DNA of 36,925 nt, taken from assembly GCA_945487905.1 (NCBI GenBank), contig CALYTW010000008.1:1-36925 (forward strand), given 5' to 3'. The DNA is from an uncultured cyanobacterium (lineage in GTDB: Bacteria; Cyanobacteriota; Vampirovibrionia; Gastranaerophilales; Gastranaerophilaceae). The translations under genes and the position numbers were made by a program. Shown piece after piece: positions 1 through 9,945 of the stretch; within the stretch, counting starts at the first letter, position 1; every line of letters begins with the position of its first letter. The notes beneath the pieces were generated by a model. That model did not search any database. It was not told where the DNA came from and saw only the letters and a list, made by a program, of their open reading frames with translations.

Positions 1-1697
1 CTGTCTTCATCCGGAAGAAATCCTGTCGGGGTAATTTTAAACATTAAAAGAATAAATAATATTATTCCTGCAAGAGTCAAAATTGTTTTCTTAGGTTGTC
101 TTACAAAATAATATACTATTTCCAGATACTTGTCTCTGATTCCCATAAACCAGTTTTCAAACTTCTGTATAAATTCAAAATCAGTCTTTTCTTCCCCGTC
201 TTTTAGTATTATTGAACAAAGAGCCGGAGAAAGTGTAAGCGCAACGAGAGTTGACAGACCTATTGAGGTTGCAATACAAACCGCAAACTGTCTGTACATC
301 TGACCAGTAATACCAGATAAAAACGAAACTGGAACAAATACTGCCATTAAGACAAGAGAAGTTGCAACAACTGCACCAAAAACCTCCTGCATTGTAATTT
401 CAGTAGCAGTTTTCTTATCTTTACCTTCCTGAATATGTCTTTGCGTATTTTCCAGAACAACGATAGCATCGTCAACAACAAGCCCCACTGCAAGTACAAG
501 TCCGAATAAGATAAGCAGGTTTATTGAAAAACCTATACCGGCCATAAATATAAATACACCTATTAAAGATACCGGAATTGCACAGAAAGGAATAAAAACT
601 GCCCTTGCCGTTCCTAAAAACAGGTATGTAACCGCACTTACGAGGATTATAGCAAGTATAATAGCTTCAATAACTTCTTTAATAGATTCTCTGACGAATT
701 CCGTTACGTCATATTGAACATGATATTCCATGTCTTTCGGAAATTTTTTGCTAAGATTAACCATTTTTTTATTGATTCTGTTAACCAAATCAATTGTATT
801 TGCCTCAGGAAGCTGTGTTACAGCAATCATTGCAGAATCTTTACCTGATATTAAAGAGCGTGAAGAATAATTTTCAGCCCCTAGTTCAACTCTTGCTATA
901 TCTTTAACTTTTACGTTTGAACCGTCAGGGTTTGATTTTACTATAATATTTTCAAATTCTTCTACAGTCTTTAATCTTCCTTTTGTCCTCAAGGTAAATT
1001 TCATCATCTGCGGTGTTTCCATAGGTTCTACACCTATATTACCTGCAGGTGTCTGCACATTTTGAGAAGAAACGGCATTTTTTACATCATCCACCGAAAC
1101 CTTCATGCTCGCCATTTTGTCAGGTTTAAGCCATATTCTCATTGAATAATCGCCTGCACCAAACACATTAACCCTTGCACAACCTTTTGTACGTGCAAGC
1201 TCGTCTTTAATAAACATTGTTGCATAATTTGCAAGATACAAAGCATCATAGGTTTCATTAGGAGATGTAAGAGCTATAAATACACAGCCACCACCTCCGG
1301 TTGACTTTCGAACGGTTAAGCCGTAACGCCTAACTTCCTCAGGCAGTCTTGGGGTTACAAGCTGAAGCTGGTTTTGAACATTCACAAGGTTCATATCCGG
1401 ATCAGAACCGACCTCAAAGTATATGGTCAACTTATACGCACCATTATCGGATTCCGAAGTCATATAAAGCATATCCTCAATACCGTTAAGCTGTAATTCT
1501 ACAGGTGCTGCTATTGTGGATGTTATAACATCGGCGCTTGCACCGCTGTATGTTGCATTAACTATGACCTGCGGAGGTGTTATTGACGGATATTCTTCCA
1601 GCGGAAGCGTTGTCAACGATATAATACCCGCAAGAATTATTGCCAAAGATATTACTATTGCCAGTTTTGGTCTGCGTATAAATAAATTGCCTGCCAT
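1..1697 (-). CDS. RND efflux transporter permease (AcrB/MexB family), N-terminal part; runs off left edge
   Basis: Minus-strand reading from ATG at 1697 gives MAGNLFIRRPKLAIVISLAIILAGIISLTTLPLEEYPSITPPQV..., typical RND permease N-terminus; start lies just downstream of the MFP stop (1700). Not in ORF track because it is open at the edge. Confidence 0.93.
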   Translation of the reverse strand, partial: MAGNLFIRRPKLAIVISLAIILAGIISLTTLPLEEYPSITPPQVIVNATYSGASADVITSTIAAPVELQLNGIEDMLYMTSESDNGAYKLTIYFEVGSDPDMNLVNVQNQLQLVTPRLPEEVRRYGLTVRKSTGGGGCVFIALTSPNETYDALYLANYATMFIKDELARTKGCARVNVFGAGDYSMRIWLKPDKMASMKVSVDDVKNAVSSQNVQTPAGNIGVEPMETPQMMKFTLRTKGRLKTVEEFENIIVKSNPDGSNVKVKDIARVELGAENYSSRSLISGKDSAMIAVTQLPEANTIDLVNRINKKMVNLSKKFPKDMEYHVQYDVTEFVRESIKEVIEAIILAIILVSAVTYLFLGTARAVFIPFCAIPVSLIGVFIFMAGIGFSINLLILFGLVLAVGLVVDDAIVVLENTQRHIQEGKDKKTATEITMQEVFGAVVATSLVLMAVFVPVSFLSGITGQMYRQFAVCIATSIGLSTLVALTLSPALCSIILKDGEEKTDFEFIQKFENWFMGIRDKYLEIVYYFVRQPKKTILTLAGIILFILLMFKITPTGFLPDED

Positions 1698-1699
1698 GA

Positions 1700-2905
1700 T
1701 TACCCTTTATTAAATATCCTCTTTAACTTATTAAATGCTCTTACAAAAATATTAGTTTTTTTTGCATCTTTTGATTTATCAAGAGCAGTTTCTATAATTC
1801 TGACTTTGCTCCCCGGAATAACCTTTTGAAGCCCTGTAGTAATAATTTTATCTCCTGCGTTTATCCCTTCAGATACTATCCAATTGTTATTAACAGCACC
1901 TATTGTCTTTATGTATGCCATTCTCGGCAGATTATCTTTGTCTAAAACATATACATACAAGCCTTCCTGATTTTCCATAGTGGCACTTTGAGGAACAATA
2001 GGCATATTATCTTTATTATTAGAATAAATTATAATTCTGCCAAAGTCTCCCTGAATCAGCTCATCGTCAGGATTGTCAAAAGTTGCTCTTAGGGTAATTG
2101 TACCCGTGCTTTGGTCAATTTCATTGTCGTGAAAATCTTGCACTCCCTTAATTTTGTATTTTTTTCCAGAGCTGAAAACGTATTCCACTTCTCTGTTTAC
2201 ATTAGCACTTCCGTCTATTTGAACAAGCTCGGCAAAATCTTTTGAATCAAGCGGGAATGTAACATACATAGGATTCGAGCTGTTGATTGTAGTCAAAGCT
2301 CCACTTGCAGGCGTAACGTAGTTGCCTACGGTTACATCAATTATACCGATTCTTCCGTCTACAGGTGCTTTCACAGTTGTATAAGCAAGATTTCTCTGTG
2401 CATCTCTGTATGCACTCATCGCACTGTCCGCCTGTGCAAAATAAGCATTTTTTTGTGCAAGTACATTGTCATAATCAGACTTCGCTACATAATCCTGTTT
2501 GACAAGTTCCTCATATCTTACAAGCTGTTTTTGATAATAATCTGCCTGTGCTTTGGCATTTTCGAAATTTGCCTTTGCTCTGTCTGCAGCATATCTATAC
2601 TCTTGAGGTTCAATTTCAAATAAAATTTGTCCGGCTTTTACATAATCTCCTTCTTTAAAATAACTCTTTATCAAATAGCCGTTTATTCTTGCCATTACAT
2701 CGACTCTGTATTTTGCAACAACTCTTGCCGTAGTTTCAAATTGCCTTTGCACGCTGTCTGTCTCAACTTCGGCAACTGTTACAGCCGGTGTTGCAGAAGC
2801 CTTCTTTTTATTACTCGTACTTATGTTTGTCATATATGCAATTAAAGCTCTGCCAAGTATAAGTGCAACTATTATTCCTATTATTATTATAATATTTTTT
2901 CTCAT
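1700..2905 (-). CDS. RND efflux periplasmic adaptor (membrane fusion protein, AcrA/MexA family)
   Basis: 401 aa; N-terminal TM, VMARINGYLIKSYFKEGDYVKAGQILFEIEP (lipoyl half-motif), YTTVKAPVDGRIG; immediately upstream of RND pump. Confidence 0.95.
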   Translation of the reverse strand: MRKNIIIIIGIIVALILGRALIAYMTNISTSNKKKASATPAVTVAEVETDSVQRQFETTARVVAKYRVDVMARINGYLIKSYFKEGDYVKAGQILFEIEPQEYRYAADRAKANFENAKAQADYYQKQLVRYEELVKQDYVAKSDYDNVLAQKNAYFAQADSAMSAYRDAQRNLAYTTVKAPVDGRIGIIDVTVGNYVTPASGALTTINSSNPMYVTFPLDSKDFAELVQIDGSANVNREVEYVFSSGKKYKIKGVQDFHDNEIDQSTGTITLRATFDNPDDELIQGDFGRIIIYSNNKDNMPIVPQSATMENQEGLYVYVLDKDNLPRMAYIKTIGAVNNNWIVSEGINAGDKIITTGLQKVIPGSKVRIIETALDKSKDAKKTNIFVRAFNKLKRIFNKG

Positions 2906-2922
2906 GCTCTCTCCGTTATCAT

Positions 2923-3795
2923 CTAAATTTCCTGTGAATCCTCGCTTGTTTCCTGAATCCTGCTACTATCATTTTTTTTAATTTCAGTGTCGGCTTTCTC
3001 TTCAGCTTCCGATGTTATATCACTGATTTCAGTTTCAACTTTAAGCTTAGTATCAGGTTCTTGCTTAATTTCCGTTACTTCAGTTGTTACGGTTTTATTT
3101 TTATCAGATTTTTTATCCTTATTCTTTTTTGATGCATTTTCTTTGCTCTTTTGTGGCTTAATTTCTTCATCTTTTTTTACGGTTAATTTCTCTAAATCTT
3201 CCGAATGAACATAGTTCCCCTTTTCGATTTCAACGGTTACAATATCCGGTATTTCAAGCTTTTCAATCCGTTTTATATATTTAAGCGCATTGTTTGCAAA
3301 ATCACGCTTTAAACCGTCTACCTCAAGCCCGTTGTTCAAAAGATATCTTTTTGCATATTGAAGCGCTACAGTTCCGCATATCGGACTCTTTTGGTATTTA
3401 AAAACATTAAACTCCAATACTATGGGAAGTCTTTTGTCGCTTACAACTGTAAAATAAAGTATCGCCATATTGTCTTCATCATAAATTTCCAAAAAAGCTT
3501 GACCGCCCGATGCATTTAAAAAATCCTTAAAGGCTCTTGCATGGTCAATCGGGTAAAAAGCTGTAGGATAATGATGCACGCCGATTAATTCGTTCCATCC
3601 TGCATAAGTTTGATTCGGCTTATAGTACTCGTTTATATATCCGCCCGTTTCGGCAATCTTTGCACTGTAATACAGACTGTATTTATTTCCGCCAAAATTA
3701 ATTGCAGGCATAATCACTTTTTTATCCTGCTTTGCACATACATAACCGCAAGACAAAAATAGCGCCGATACAATTAATGTTAAAATTTTCTTCAT
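2923..3795 (-). CDS. secreted hypothetical protein with Lys/Glu-rich low-complexity C-terminus
   Basis: 290 aa ORF with signal peptide MKKILTLIVSALFLSCGYVCA; C-terminal ~90 aa K/E/S/T-rich. Confidence 0.75.
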   Translation of the reverse strand: MKKILTLIVSALFLSCGYVCAKQDKKVIMPAINFGGNKYSLYYSAKIAETGGYINEYYKPNQTYAGWNELIGVHHYPTAFYPIDHARAFKDFLNASGGQAFLEIYDEDNMAILYFTVVSDKRLPIVLEFNVFKYQKSPICGTVALQYAKRYLLNNGLEVDGLKRDFANNALKYIKRIEKLEIPDIVTVEIEKGNYVHSEDLEKLTVKKDEEIKPQKSKENASKKNKDKKSDKNKTVTTEVTEIKQEPDTKLKVETEISDITSEAEEKADTEIKKNDSSRIQETSEDSQEI

Positions 3796-3847
3796 AATAT
3801 CCTCTCAAATTAGAATACCACGAGAGAAAAAAAAAGTGAATAATTCC

Positions 3848-4066
3848 CTAACCAGCGATTGCCCTTCTGGTTAACATAGCAGGATCTGCAATTGCCGTTG
3901 AGTAAATTTCAAAATCATTGTCCGGCGCAAAGTATTTACGCATAGCGGTTAAGTTAGTAATCTTTTCATAACATACAAAAGAATCAACATTATCCTTAAT
4001 ATAGCCTGCAAAAATCCTTTGCTTGTGGGACAAATCATAGTCCTTTAGATTCTTGACGATATACAT
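3848..4066 (-). CDS. small hypothetical protein
   Basis: 72 aa ORF, no recognised domain. Confidence 0.5.
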   Translation of the reverse strand: MYIVKNLKDYDLSHKQRIFAGYIKDNVDSFVCYEKITNLTAMRKYFAPDNDFEIYSTAIADPAMLTRRAIAG

Positions 4067-4254
4067 ATACCAGAATTATATAACTTTTCTATAAGCATTT
4101 AAAGTGTCTTAAAACAAATCTTTACAATGTATCAAGTGTAAATTATGTAAATGTTTTTCAAAGTTTTCTTAATATTTCTTAATATATAAATCAAAAAAGG
4201 CAATTTTTTGTTTTTTAAATACTTTATATATATACAGTATATAAAAACATAAAA

Positions 4255-4272
4255 CACCCTATATATAGGGTG
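4255..4272. promoter_or_regulatory. 18-bp perfect palindrome CACCCTATATATAGGGTG upstream of ORF 4315
   Basis: Sequence identical to its reverse complement; about 42 nt before ATG 4315 in a divergent intergenic region. Confidence 0.4.
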
Positions 4273-4314
4273 GTCAGCAAAAAGTATTATTAAATAGTTA
4301 TAGGAGAGAGCATT

Positions 4315-4560
4315 ATGGCAATCGGAGCAAGAGATTTTATTGACAAATTGTTAGTAGAAAAGTACGCACAAGAAAAAGTTGATAATCACGAGGCGGATTC
4401 ACTGGTATCAAAAGTATCGGCAGATGATATGATGACGGCAATGAATCACTCATCAGATTCCTATCGAACAATGCTCGCCCTTAACTCACGACTTACTATG
4501 GTCTGCTACGGCATAGTGTCAAAGTCGGCAAAATACGTCAAAACGGAAGCACTGGCATAA
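4315..4560 (+). CDS. small hypothetical protein
   Basis: 81 aa ORF with SD-like ataggagagagc before ATG and a terminator downstream. Confidence 0.65.
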   Translation: MAIGARDFIDKLLVEKYAQEKVDNHEADSLVSKVSADDMMTAMNHSSDSYRTMLALNSRLTMVCYGIVSKSAKYVKTEALA

Positions 4561-4632
4561 AGCCGTTGGTTCATAATTCACAAGCAAAACACATATCTCT
4601 TATATAACTATCTTACATCTTACAAAGTTTTC

Positions 4633-4654
4633 AGCCCCATTTTGGGGCTTTTTT
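4633..4654 (+). terminator. Rho-independent terminator
   Basis: AGCCCCA-TTT-TGGGGCT followed by T tract. Confidence 0.85.
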
Positions 4655-4842
4655 ATAACAAGGGTAGGATTATAAGAGGTACGGATGTATGAAAGCGTGG
4701 TTTTTAATATGCTGACCCTCTATAGCTCTAGCCATCCGACCCTCCGCCTCCACCTCTGCTGACTTGACTATCAGCGGATTCACGTTGTTTGCTTTACAAG
4801 CCAACAAAAAAAGAGTTCGTATTTCTACAAACTCTTTACAAA

Positions 4843-4919
4843 TGGTCGGGATGACACGATTCGAACGTGCGACCCCTTCGTCCCAAGCGAAGTGCGCTAC
4901 CAAGCTGCGCTACATCCCG
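4843..4919 (-). tRNA. tRNA-Pro (anticodon TGG), CCA encoded
   Basis: Reverse complement CGGGATGTAGCGCAGCTTGGTAGCGCACTTCGCTTGGGACGAAGGGGTCGCACGTTCGAATCGTGTCATCCCGACCA; acceptor CGGGATG/CATCCCG, loop CTTGGGA. Confidence 0.95.
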
Positions 4920-5012
4920 AAAGTATATATTACAGTTAACGTAATGTCTACCTGCTTGCCATATTTAATTTTCAATTCCATCGGAGGAGCGAAGTGCTAC
5001 CTCTCAACAATC

Positions 5013-5561
5013 CTACATTAAACACGCTGATAAATCAAGCTTTTGAATTAATACATTCAAAATTCCGGCAATTCCGCCAAGTAAAATGTAGAAAATCGGG
5101 TCTTTTTTGCTTTTAAAACTTATAATTAAAAACACCCCAAGTAACAGCATAAATTTTATACTCCCGATTTCGGGCATTATTAAACCTGCTCCAACGGACA
5201 AAAGCAAAGCGCAGCATACAGGTTTTAAGGTATCTATTACCGATTTTACATAAAAGTTATCGCTAAACTTTTTCAAAATTTTTGAAACAATAATTACTAA
5301 AATTAATGAGGGCAGTATTTCAGAAAAAGTGGCAAATAAAGCACCCGCAATACCTGCCGTCTTTAATCCGGCATAAGTTGCAGTATTTACACCCACAGGG
5401 CCGGGGGTTATTGATGCAACAGCAATCATATTGGTTAATTCACGCAAACTGTACCAATTATATCGAATCGATATATCGTATAAAAAAGGAATTGTTGCAT
5501 AACCTCCGCCAAATGAAAATAATCCTATTTTAAAAAACTCATATACAAGAAGTTGTATCAC
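5013..5561 (-). CDS. chromate transporter (short-chain CHR domain), second half
   Basis: IGLFSFGGGYATIPFLYD...ITPGPVGVNTATYAG motif. Confidence 0.9.
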   Translation of the reverse strand: MIQLLVYEFFKIGLFSFGGGYATIPFLYDISIRYNWYSLRELTNMIAVASITPGPVGVNTATYAGLKTAGIAGALFATFSEILPSLILVIIVSKILKKFSDNFYVKSVIDTLKPVCCALLLSVGAGLIMPEIGSIKFMLLLGVFLIISFKSKKDPIFYILLGGIAGILNVLIQKLDLSACLM

Positions 5562-6115
5562 TAATCAATCCTCCTGTACCGTTTTATCCGCTTTATTAAA
5601 ACACCCAGCATTGAACAAAATACAATAACCACAGCAGGAGAGGCTTTTATATAAAGTAATCCTACAAGCGCAACTGCAAGTATAAAATAAAAAAAGCCGT
5701 CTCTGTTTGATTTTTGCCATATTTCCCTTGTTGTTAAAAATATAAGCGCTGTTACCGCCACTCCTATACCACGGAAAGTGCCGGTTATATATGAGTTTCC
5801 GGCAATGCATTCAAGAAAAGAAGCCAATATTATTATGCTTATAACAGGTGCGGTTACAGTCCCGAGCATTGCAGTAATTGCACCTAATGCACCACGAATT
5901 TTATATCCGGTAAATATTGATATATTAGTTGCTATCATACCGGGCAGAGATTGAGAAAGTGCAAAATAATCCGTAAGCTCGTTTTCTTTAATTAAATCTC
6001 TTTTTTCACACAACTCGGAATTCAATATCGGCAGTATAACATACCCTCCGCCCAACAAGATTGCTCCGACTTTTACGAAAATAAAATAAAGTTTAATGAG
6101 TGAAAATTTTTTCAT
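5561..6115 (-). CDS. chromate transporter (short-chain CHR domain), first half
   Basis: VGAILLGGGYVILPIL...ALSQSLPGMIATNISIFTGYKIRG motif; overlaps next gene by 1 nt. Confidence 0.9.
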   Translation of the reverse strand: MKKFSLIKLYFIFVKVGAILLGGGYVILPILNSELCEKRDLIKENELTDYFALSQSLPGMIATNISIFTGYKIRGALGAITAMLGTVTAPVISIIILASFLECIAGNSYITGTFRGIGVAVTALIFLTTREIWQKSNRDGFFYFILAVALVGLLYIKASPAVVIVFCSMLGVLIKRIKRYRRID

Positions 6116-6204
6116 TTTACAACTTAGAGCTTGTTTCCTTTCATTATTTATATATTAATTTTTCCGTGTGCCTCATTTTACCGTTATGACGATGTAAAGT
6201 CAAA

Positions 6205-6900
6205 TCAACATCCGCAAGTTAAGCCGGCACAAAGGTTTATTGCTTGTCCCGTAACTCCTCTTGCCGGTTCGGAGATAAGATATTTAACCATTCCTGCAAT
6301 CTCTTGCGAAGAAACAAAACGCTTTTGTGGAATACATTCTATCATTTCTTCTTTAGAAAAACCGCCCTCAATGACGGATGTATTACCCATTTCCGTATCA
6401 ACCCATCCGGGGTTAATGGTATTAACTGTTATTCCGTATGGTGCAAGCTCTAAAGCAAGGGCTTTTGTAGCACCTATAAGTCCTGATTTTGCAGAAGAAT
6501 ATGCACTGGCATAGGCTTCGCCCATTACCCCGCTTATAGAACCTATATTTATAATTCTTCCGTTTTTCTTTTCTTTCATGTAGGGAACTGCCTTTGCAAT
6601 CAGATACAAAGGTGCAATCAAATCGAGTCTTGTTATAGTTTCTATTTGTGCAAAATTCATTTCTTCAATCGGAGAATATATATAACCGCCGGCATTATTG
6701 ATTAAAACATCAATTTGGTTTTCTACAATATAGTTTCCAAGTTTTTCAATTCCTTCAAATGTTGATAGGTCACAAACGCAGTAATTCTCGTACGATGACA
6801 AAAGGTCTTCACTTCTTGCTGCCGCATAAATATTATCGCCCAGAATTTCGCAAATAGCTTTCCCAATCCCTCTGGATGCACCAGTTACAAGTATGTTCAT
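6205..6900 (-). CDS. SDR family oxidoreductase (FabG-like)
   Basis: TGASRGIGKA, NNAGG, YSSAKSGLIG catalytic YxxxK, NPGWVDT. Confidence 0.93.
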   Translation of the reverse strand: MNILVTGASRGIGKAICEILGDNIYAAARSEDLLSSYENYCVCDLSTFEGIEKLGNYIVENQIDVLINNAGGYIYSPIEEMNFAQIETITRLDLIAPLYLIAKAVPYMKEKKNGRIINIGSISGVMGEAYASAYSSAKSGLIGATKALALELAPYGITVNTINPGWVDTEMGNTSVIEGGFSKEEMIECIPQKRFVSSQEIAGMVKYLISEPARGVTGQAINLCAGLTCGC

Positions 6901-6963
6901 AAAAAATTCTCCTTATGCCAATTATAACACAAGGAGAATATCAAAAATATGCGTGAAAGAAGT

Positions 6964-7428
6964 TTACGATAAAAACTGTGCTTTGTAAACTTCAAAGGTT
7001 ATGGGCTGAGCTTCTTTTGGCTGTCCTTGATTGAATAATTTGGACGCTTCGCTTTTTAACCCTGCAAAATACGCCATTGCCTGACCGTCAATTGCGCTCT
7101 GGCTAAGAAGTTGAATTGCATTGTTAAAAGCAGTGTAGTCCTTTTCATAGTCGCCGGTTGCTCGAACACCTATCTGTGCCATCAAACCGGCCCACGGAAC
7201 GACTTTTTGTCCGTTCTGGTTCTCAATTTGATTCTGCACCTGCTCGGAATACTCAGCATACATAGCCTTGTCTAATTTTTCTAAGTCATCTTTGTTTCCT
7301 GTCGGGGTAACATTAAACTCGTCAAATGCTCTCTTCAAAGTCGTTTCGTTTGCAGGAACACGACCTAAATAGGAGTAAATATTCGAGCTTGTATAGGAGT
7401 ATACTCCGTTGACTGTAAAATTCGACAT
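6964..7428 (-). CDS. hypothetical protein, no signal peptide, divergent from export operon
   Basis: 154 aa ORF; SD-like gaggtgtg upstream on minus strand. Confidence 0.65.
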   Translation of the reverse strand: MSNFTVNGVYSYTSSNIYSYLGRVPANETTLKRAFDEFNVTPTGNKDDLEKLDKAMYAEYSEQVQNQIENQNGQKVVPWAGLMAQIGVRATGDYEKDYTAFNNAIQLLSQSAIDGQAMAYFAGLKSEASKLFNQGQPKEAQPITFEVYKAQFLS

Positions 7429-7687
7429 GACACACCTCTTATAAGTATATACTTTTTATATCGGCACAAATCCAAAAATCTTTAATGTTTTGCAAAAAAG
7501 ATTTACAAAACTTTACATTATGACATTATTACTTGAAAAACAGCTTTTTTTACTAAGTTTTTGGAAAACAGAAACATCCCTCATATAAACAGATGATGTG
7601 TAAAGTTGACAAAATCGATATGATAGCTATGTGTAATGGTATGAGGGGGTAAATAGGGTTTAATCAAAAAACTCCGAAATTAAAAGT

Positions 7688-8797
7688 ATGATTAATTCAA
7701 TATTTTTTGATGATTTATATAAAGAATATTCTTGGTATGATTCGGTATTCACGCCGATTGTCAAGAATTGCAGTAATGAATTCTTTTTTGACGGATTTGA
7801 ATATAAACTTGAATCCGTAAGTACAAACATGAACGTACTTTCTCAAAATGAAACATTTTTTGTTACAAAAGTAAAAATAAATTCAAAAAATGATGTTTAC
7901 ATAAGAATTTCACAGGATGCAATAAATGTTATCTTGGATAAAGTTTTAGGTAAAAACAACAAGCGGTTTGAGTTAACAGAGGTTACAGAGCTTGAAGCAA
8001 GAATTATTACAGCTTTTAACGATTTTCTATACGAATCGCTTGCTCCGAATTTTACCATTGAACCAAACAGAAGGTATGCAGAAATTCTTCATTTAACGTA
8101 CTTTGTAAAAAGCGAAATATCTGGAAGTGCGGCAAAATTCATTATTTCAGTTCCAAAAGATATACTTAAACCTAAGCAAATCGATACTTCTGTGCAGAAA
8201 TTTAAAGATGAAGATTTTACGGAATGTCAGACAGAAGTTGATTTAATATTGGGAACAATGGTATTTCCTCTTGCAGAAATTAAACGTCTGGATGTCGGGG
8301 ATATTGTCGTTTTTGAAAACAGCAATTCGTCTGAAATGACTCTTGTTTGTGAAAACATTATACAAAAATTTAAAGTAAAACCTAATACAAATATAATTGA
8401 ACCTTACGATATGTCCGGAGGAGGAGAAATGGACGCAAATAACACTAATTTATGGGATAGCATTCAGGTTGATATGTCAGCAGAATTTAACAAGGTAAAA
8501 GTTACCCTTGGAGAACTGAAAAGCATTGAAGAAGGCTTGATTGTTGATTTATGCTCCGTTTATGACAACAAAATTAACCTGAGAGTCGGCGGAAAAACCG
8601 TTGCTAACGGAGAGTTGGTAATCATAAACGACAGATTCGGAGTAAGAATACAGAATGTTAATGATTCTGAAAATCCTTCCGGCGGAAGTTTTGAATCTTC
8701 GGGTTATCAGGAGCAGTCTTCAGAAGAAGAAGGACATCCGGAGGACAATTTTGATTACAGCGATTTTGAAGTCGAAGACGAGGAACAGAAACAATAA
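7688..8797 (+). CDS. flagellar/type III motor-switch-like protein: FliM-middle-like region plus two SpoA (FliN-like) domains
   Basis: LTEVTELEARIITAFNDFLYESLAP resembles FliM middle domain; SpoA-like VDLILGTMVFPLAEIKRLDVGDIVVF and VKVTLGELKSIEEGLIVDL...VGGKTVANGELVIINDRFGVRI; followed by fliO/P/Q/R-like genes. Confidence 0.8.
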   Translation: MINSIFFDDLYKEYSWYDSVFTPIVKNCSNEFFFDGFEYKLESVSTNMNVLSQNETFFVTKVKINSKNDVYIRISQDAINVILDKVLGKNNKRFELTEVTELEARIITAFNDFLYESLAPNFTIEPNRRYAEILHLTYFVKSEISGSAAKFIISVPKDILKPKQIDTSVQKFKDEDFTECQTEVDLILGTMVFPLAEIKRLDVGDIVVFENSNSSEMTLVCENIIQKFKVKPNTNIIEPYDMSGGGEMDANNTNLWDSIQVDMSAEFNKVKVTLGELKSIEEGLIVDLCSVYDNKINLRVGGKTVANGELVIINDRFGVRIQNVNDSENPSGGSFESSGYQEQSSEEEGHPEDNFDYSDFEVEDEEQKQ

Positions 8798-8866
8798 TTG
8801 ACTTTGAAAAAGTGGAAATTAAAAATAATAGAGAAGCAATTTTGCTAAATCTCAGGAGATTCAAAT

Positions 8867-9253
8867 ATGGGATATTTAAGTAATTTTATCGTATATATGC
8901 TTGCTATGGTCGGGGTAATGATGTTTGCCCTGCTTGTGTTTAAGCATACAACGGGCTGTGGTATTAAAAAATCGGCTAAAACTAACGGTTTAAAAGTAAT
9001 TGATACTTTATCTTTGACGACCAGAAAAACCCTTTATGTGATAGAAGCCGGCGGAGAAAAATTTTTAATCGCAGGAGACATTGACAGAACAACGCTTATT
9101 TCAAAGCTTGATGAACACAATACACTTAACAGCACTATTGCCGAAAATTTTTCATCAAATAATCAAAACAATTTTGAAACAGGTGCTTTCACTGTAAGAA
9201 AAAACGGTTATAACTCGGTAATAAAGAGTTTGGCAGAAAAAATAAGAGGATAG
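8867..9253 (+). CDS. FliO-like flagellar biosynthesis protein
   Basis: 128 aa, N-terminal TM then LKVIDTLSLTTRKTLYVIEAGGEKFLIAG; sits directly before fliP. Confidence 0.75.
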   Translation: MGYLSNFIVYMLAMVGVMMFALLVFKHTTGCGIKKSAKTNGLKVIDTLSLTTRKTLYVIEAGGEKFLIAGDIDRTTLISKLDEHNTLNSTIAENFSSNNQNNFETGAFTVRKNGYNSVIKSLAEKIRG

Positions 9254-9266
9254 AAGGAACTTAAAC

Positions 9267-9905
9267 ATGAATAATGTGCTTCAGGATATGAATCCGGTTT
9301 TACAAATGCTTACGGTTATGACGTTATTTTCGCTCATACCGTTTGTCTTTTGCTGTATGACGTGCTTTTTAAGATTTACGATAGTGTTTTCTCTTTTAAA
9401 AACAGCAATGGGCGTACAAGTACCGCCTTCAATTGTTACAATAGGTTTGTGCATGATATTGACCTTCTACACTATGGGTGGCGTTTTTCAGCAAATGTAT
9501 GAAAAAGGTTCTATTCCCTATCAAAAAAGCGGAAATTTGATTTTGACAATAGATGAGGGCTCAAAACCTTTGAAAGAATTTATGATGAAGCAGACACGAG
9601 AATCCGATTTGTCATTTTTCGTTGAACTCAGAAGGAAGGCTCCTCCGAAATCTCCGGAAGACATTACAATTTGGGAAGTAGCTCCGGCCTATATTTTGAG
9701 TGAATTGAAGGTTGCTTTCGAAATCGGTTTTATAGTCTTTGTTCCATTCATTGTTTTGGATTTGGTTGTCGCAAATATACTTCTTGCTCTTGGTATGTTT
9801 ATGTTATCTCCAACGATTATTTCTTTGCCGTTTAAGTTGTTGATATTTATTGCAGTTGACGGCTGGGCATTAATCGTTCAAGGGTTGGTGCAAAGCTATA
9901 ATTGA
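9267..9905 (+). CDS. fliP: flagellar/type III export protein FliP
   Basis: FLRFTIVFSLLKTAMGVQVPPS, PAYILSELKVAFEIGFIVFVPFIVLDLVVANILLALGMFMLSPTIISLPFKLLIFIAVDGW. Confidence 0.95.
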   Translation: MNNVLQDMNPVLQMLTVMTLFSLIPFVFCCMTCFLRFTIVFSLLKTAMGVQVPPSIVTIGLCMILTFYTMGGVFQQMYEKGSIPYQKSGNLILTIDEGSKPLKEFMMKQTRESDLSFFVELRRKAPPKSPEDITIWEVAPAYILSELKVAFEIGFIVFVPFIVLDLVVANILLALGMFMLSPTIISLPFKLLIFIAVDGWALIVQGLVQSYN

Positions 9906-9945
9906 TGCAATAACGGCAAATTTATTTTAAAAGGAATATAGATTT

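Noticed and set aside
4764-5021. ORF 4764..5021 (+) and 4670..4903 (-)
   Set aside because: Both overlap tRNA-Pro; translated text derives from tRNA sequence
5013-6115. Split chromate transporter as an unusual gene fission
   Set aside because: Paired short-chain CHR proteins are a known arrangement; not a frameshifted gene
7606-7637. Promoter TTGACA for the export operon
   Set aside because: TTGACA is present but no convincing -10 at 16-18 nt (TATGTG only); not reported as a feature
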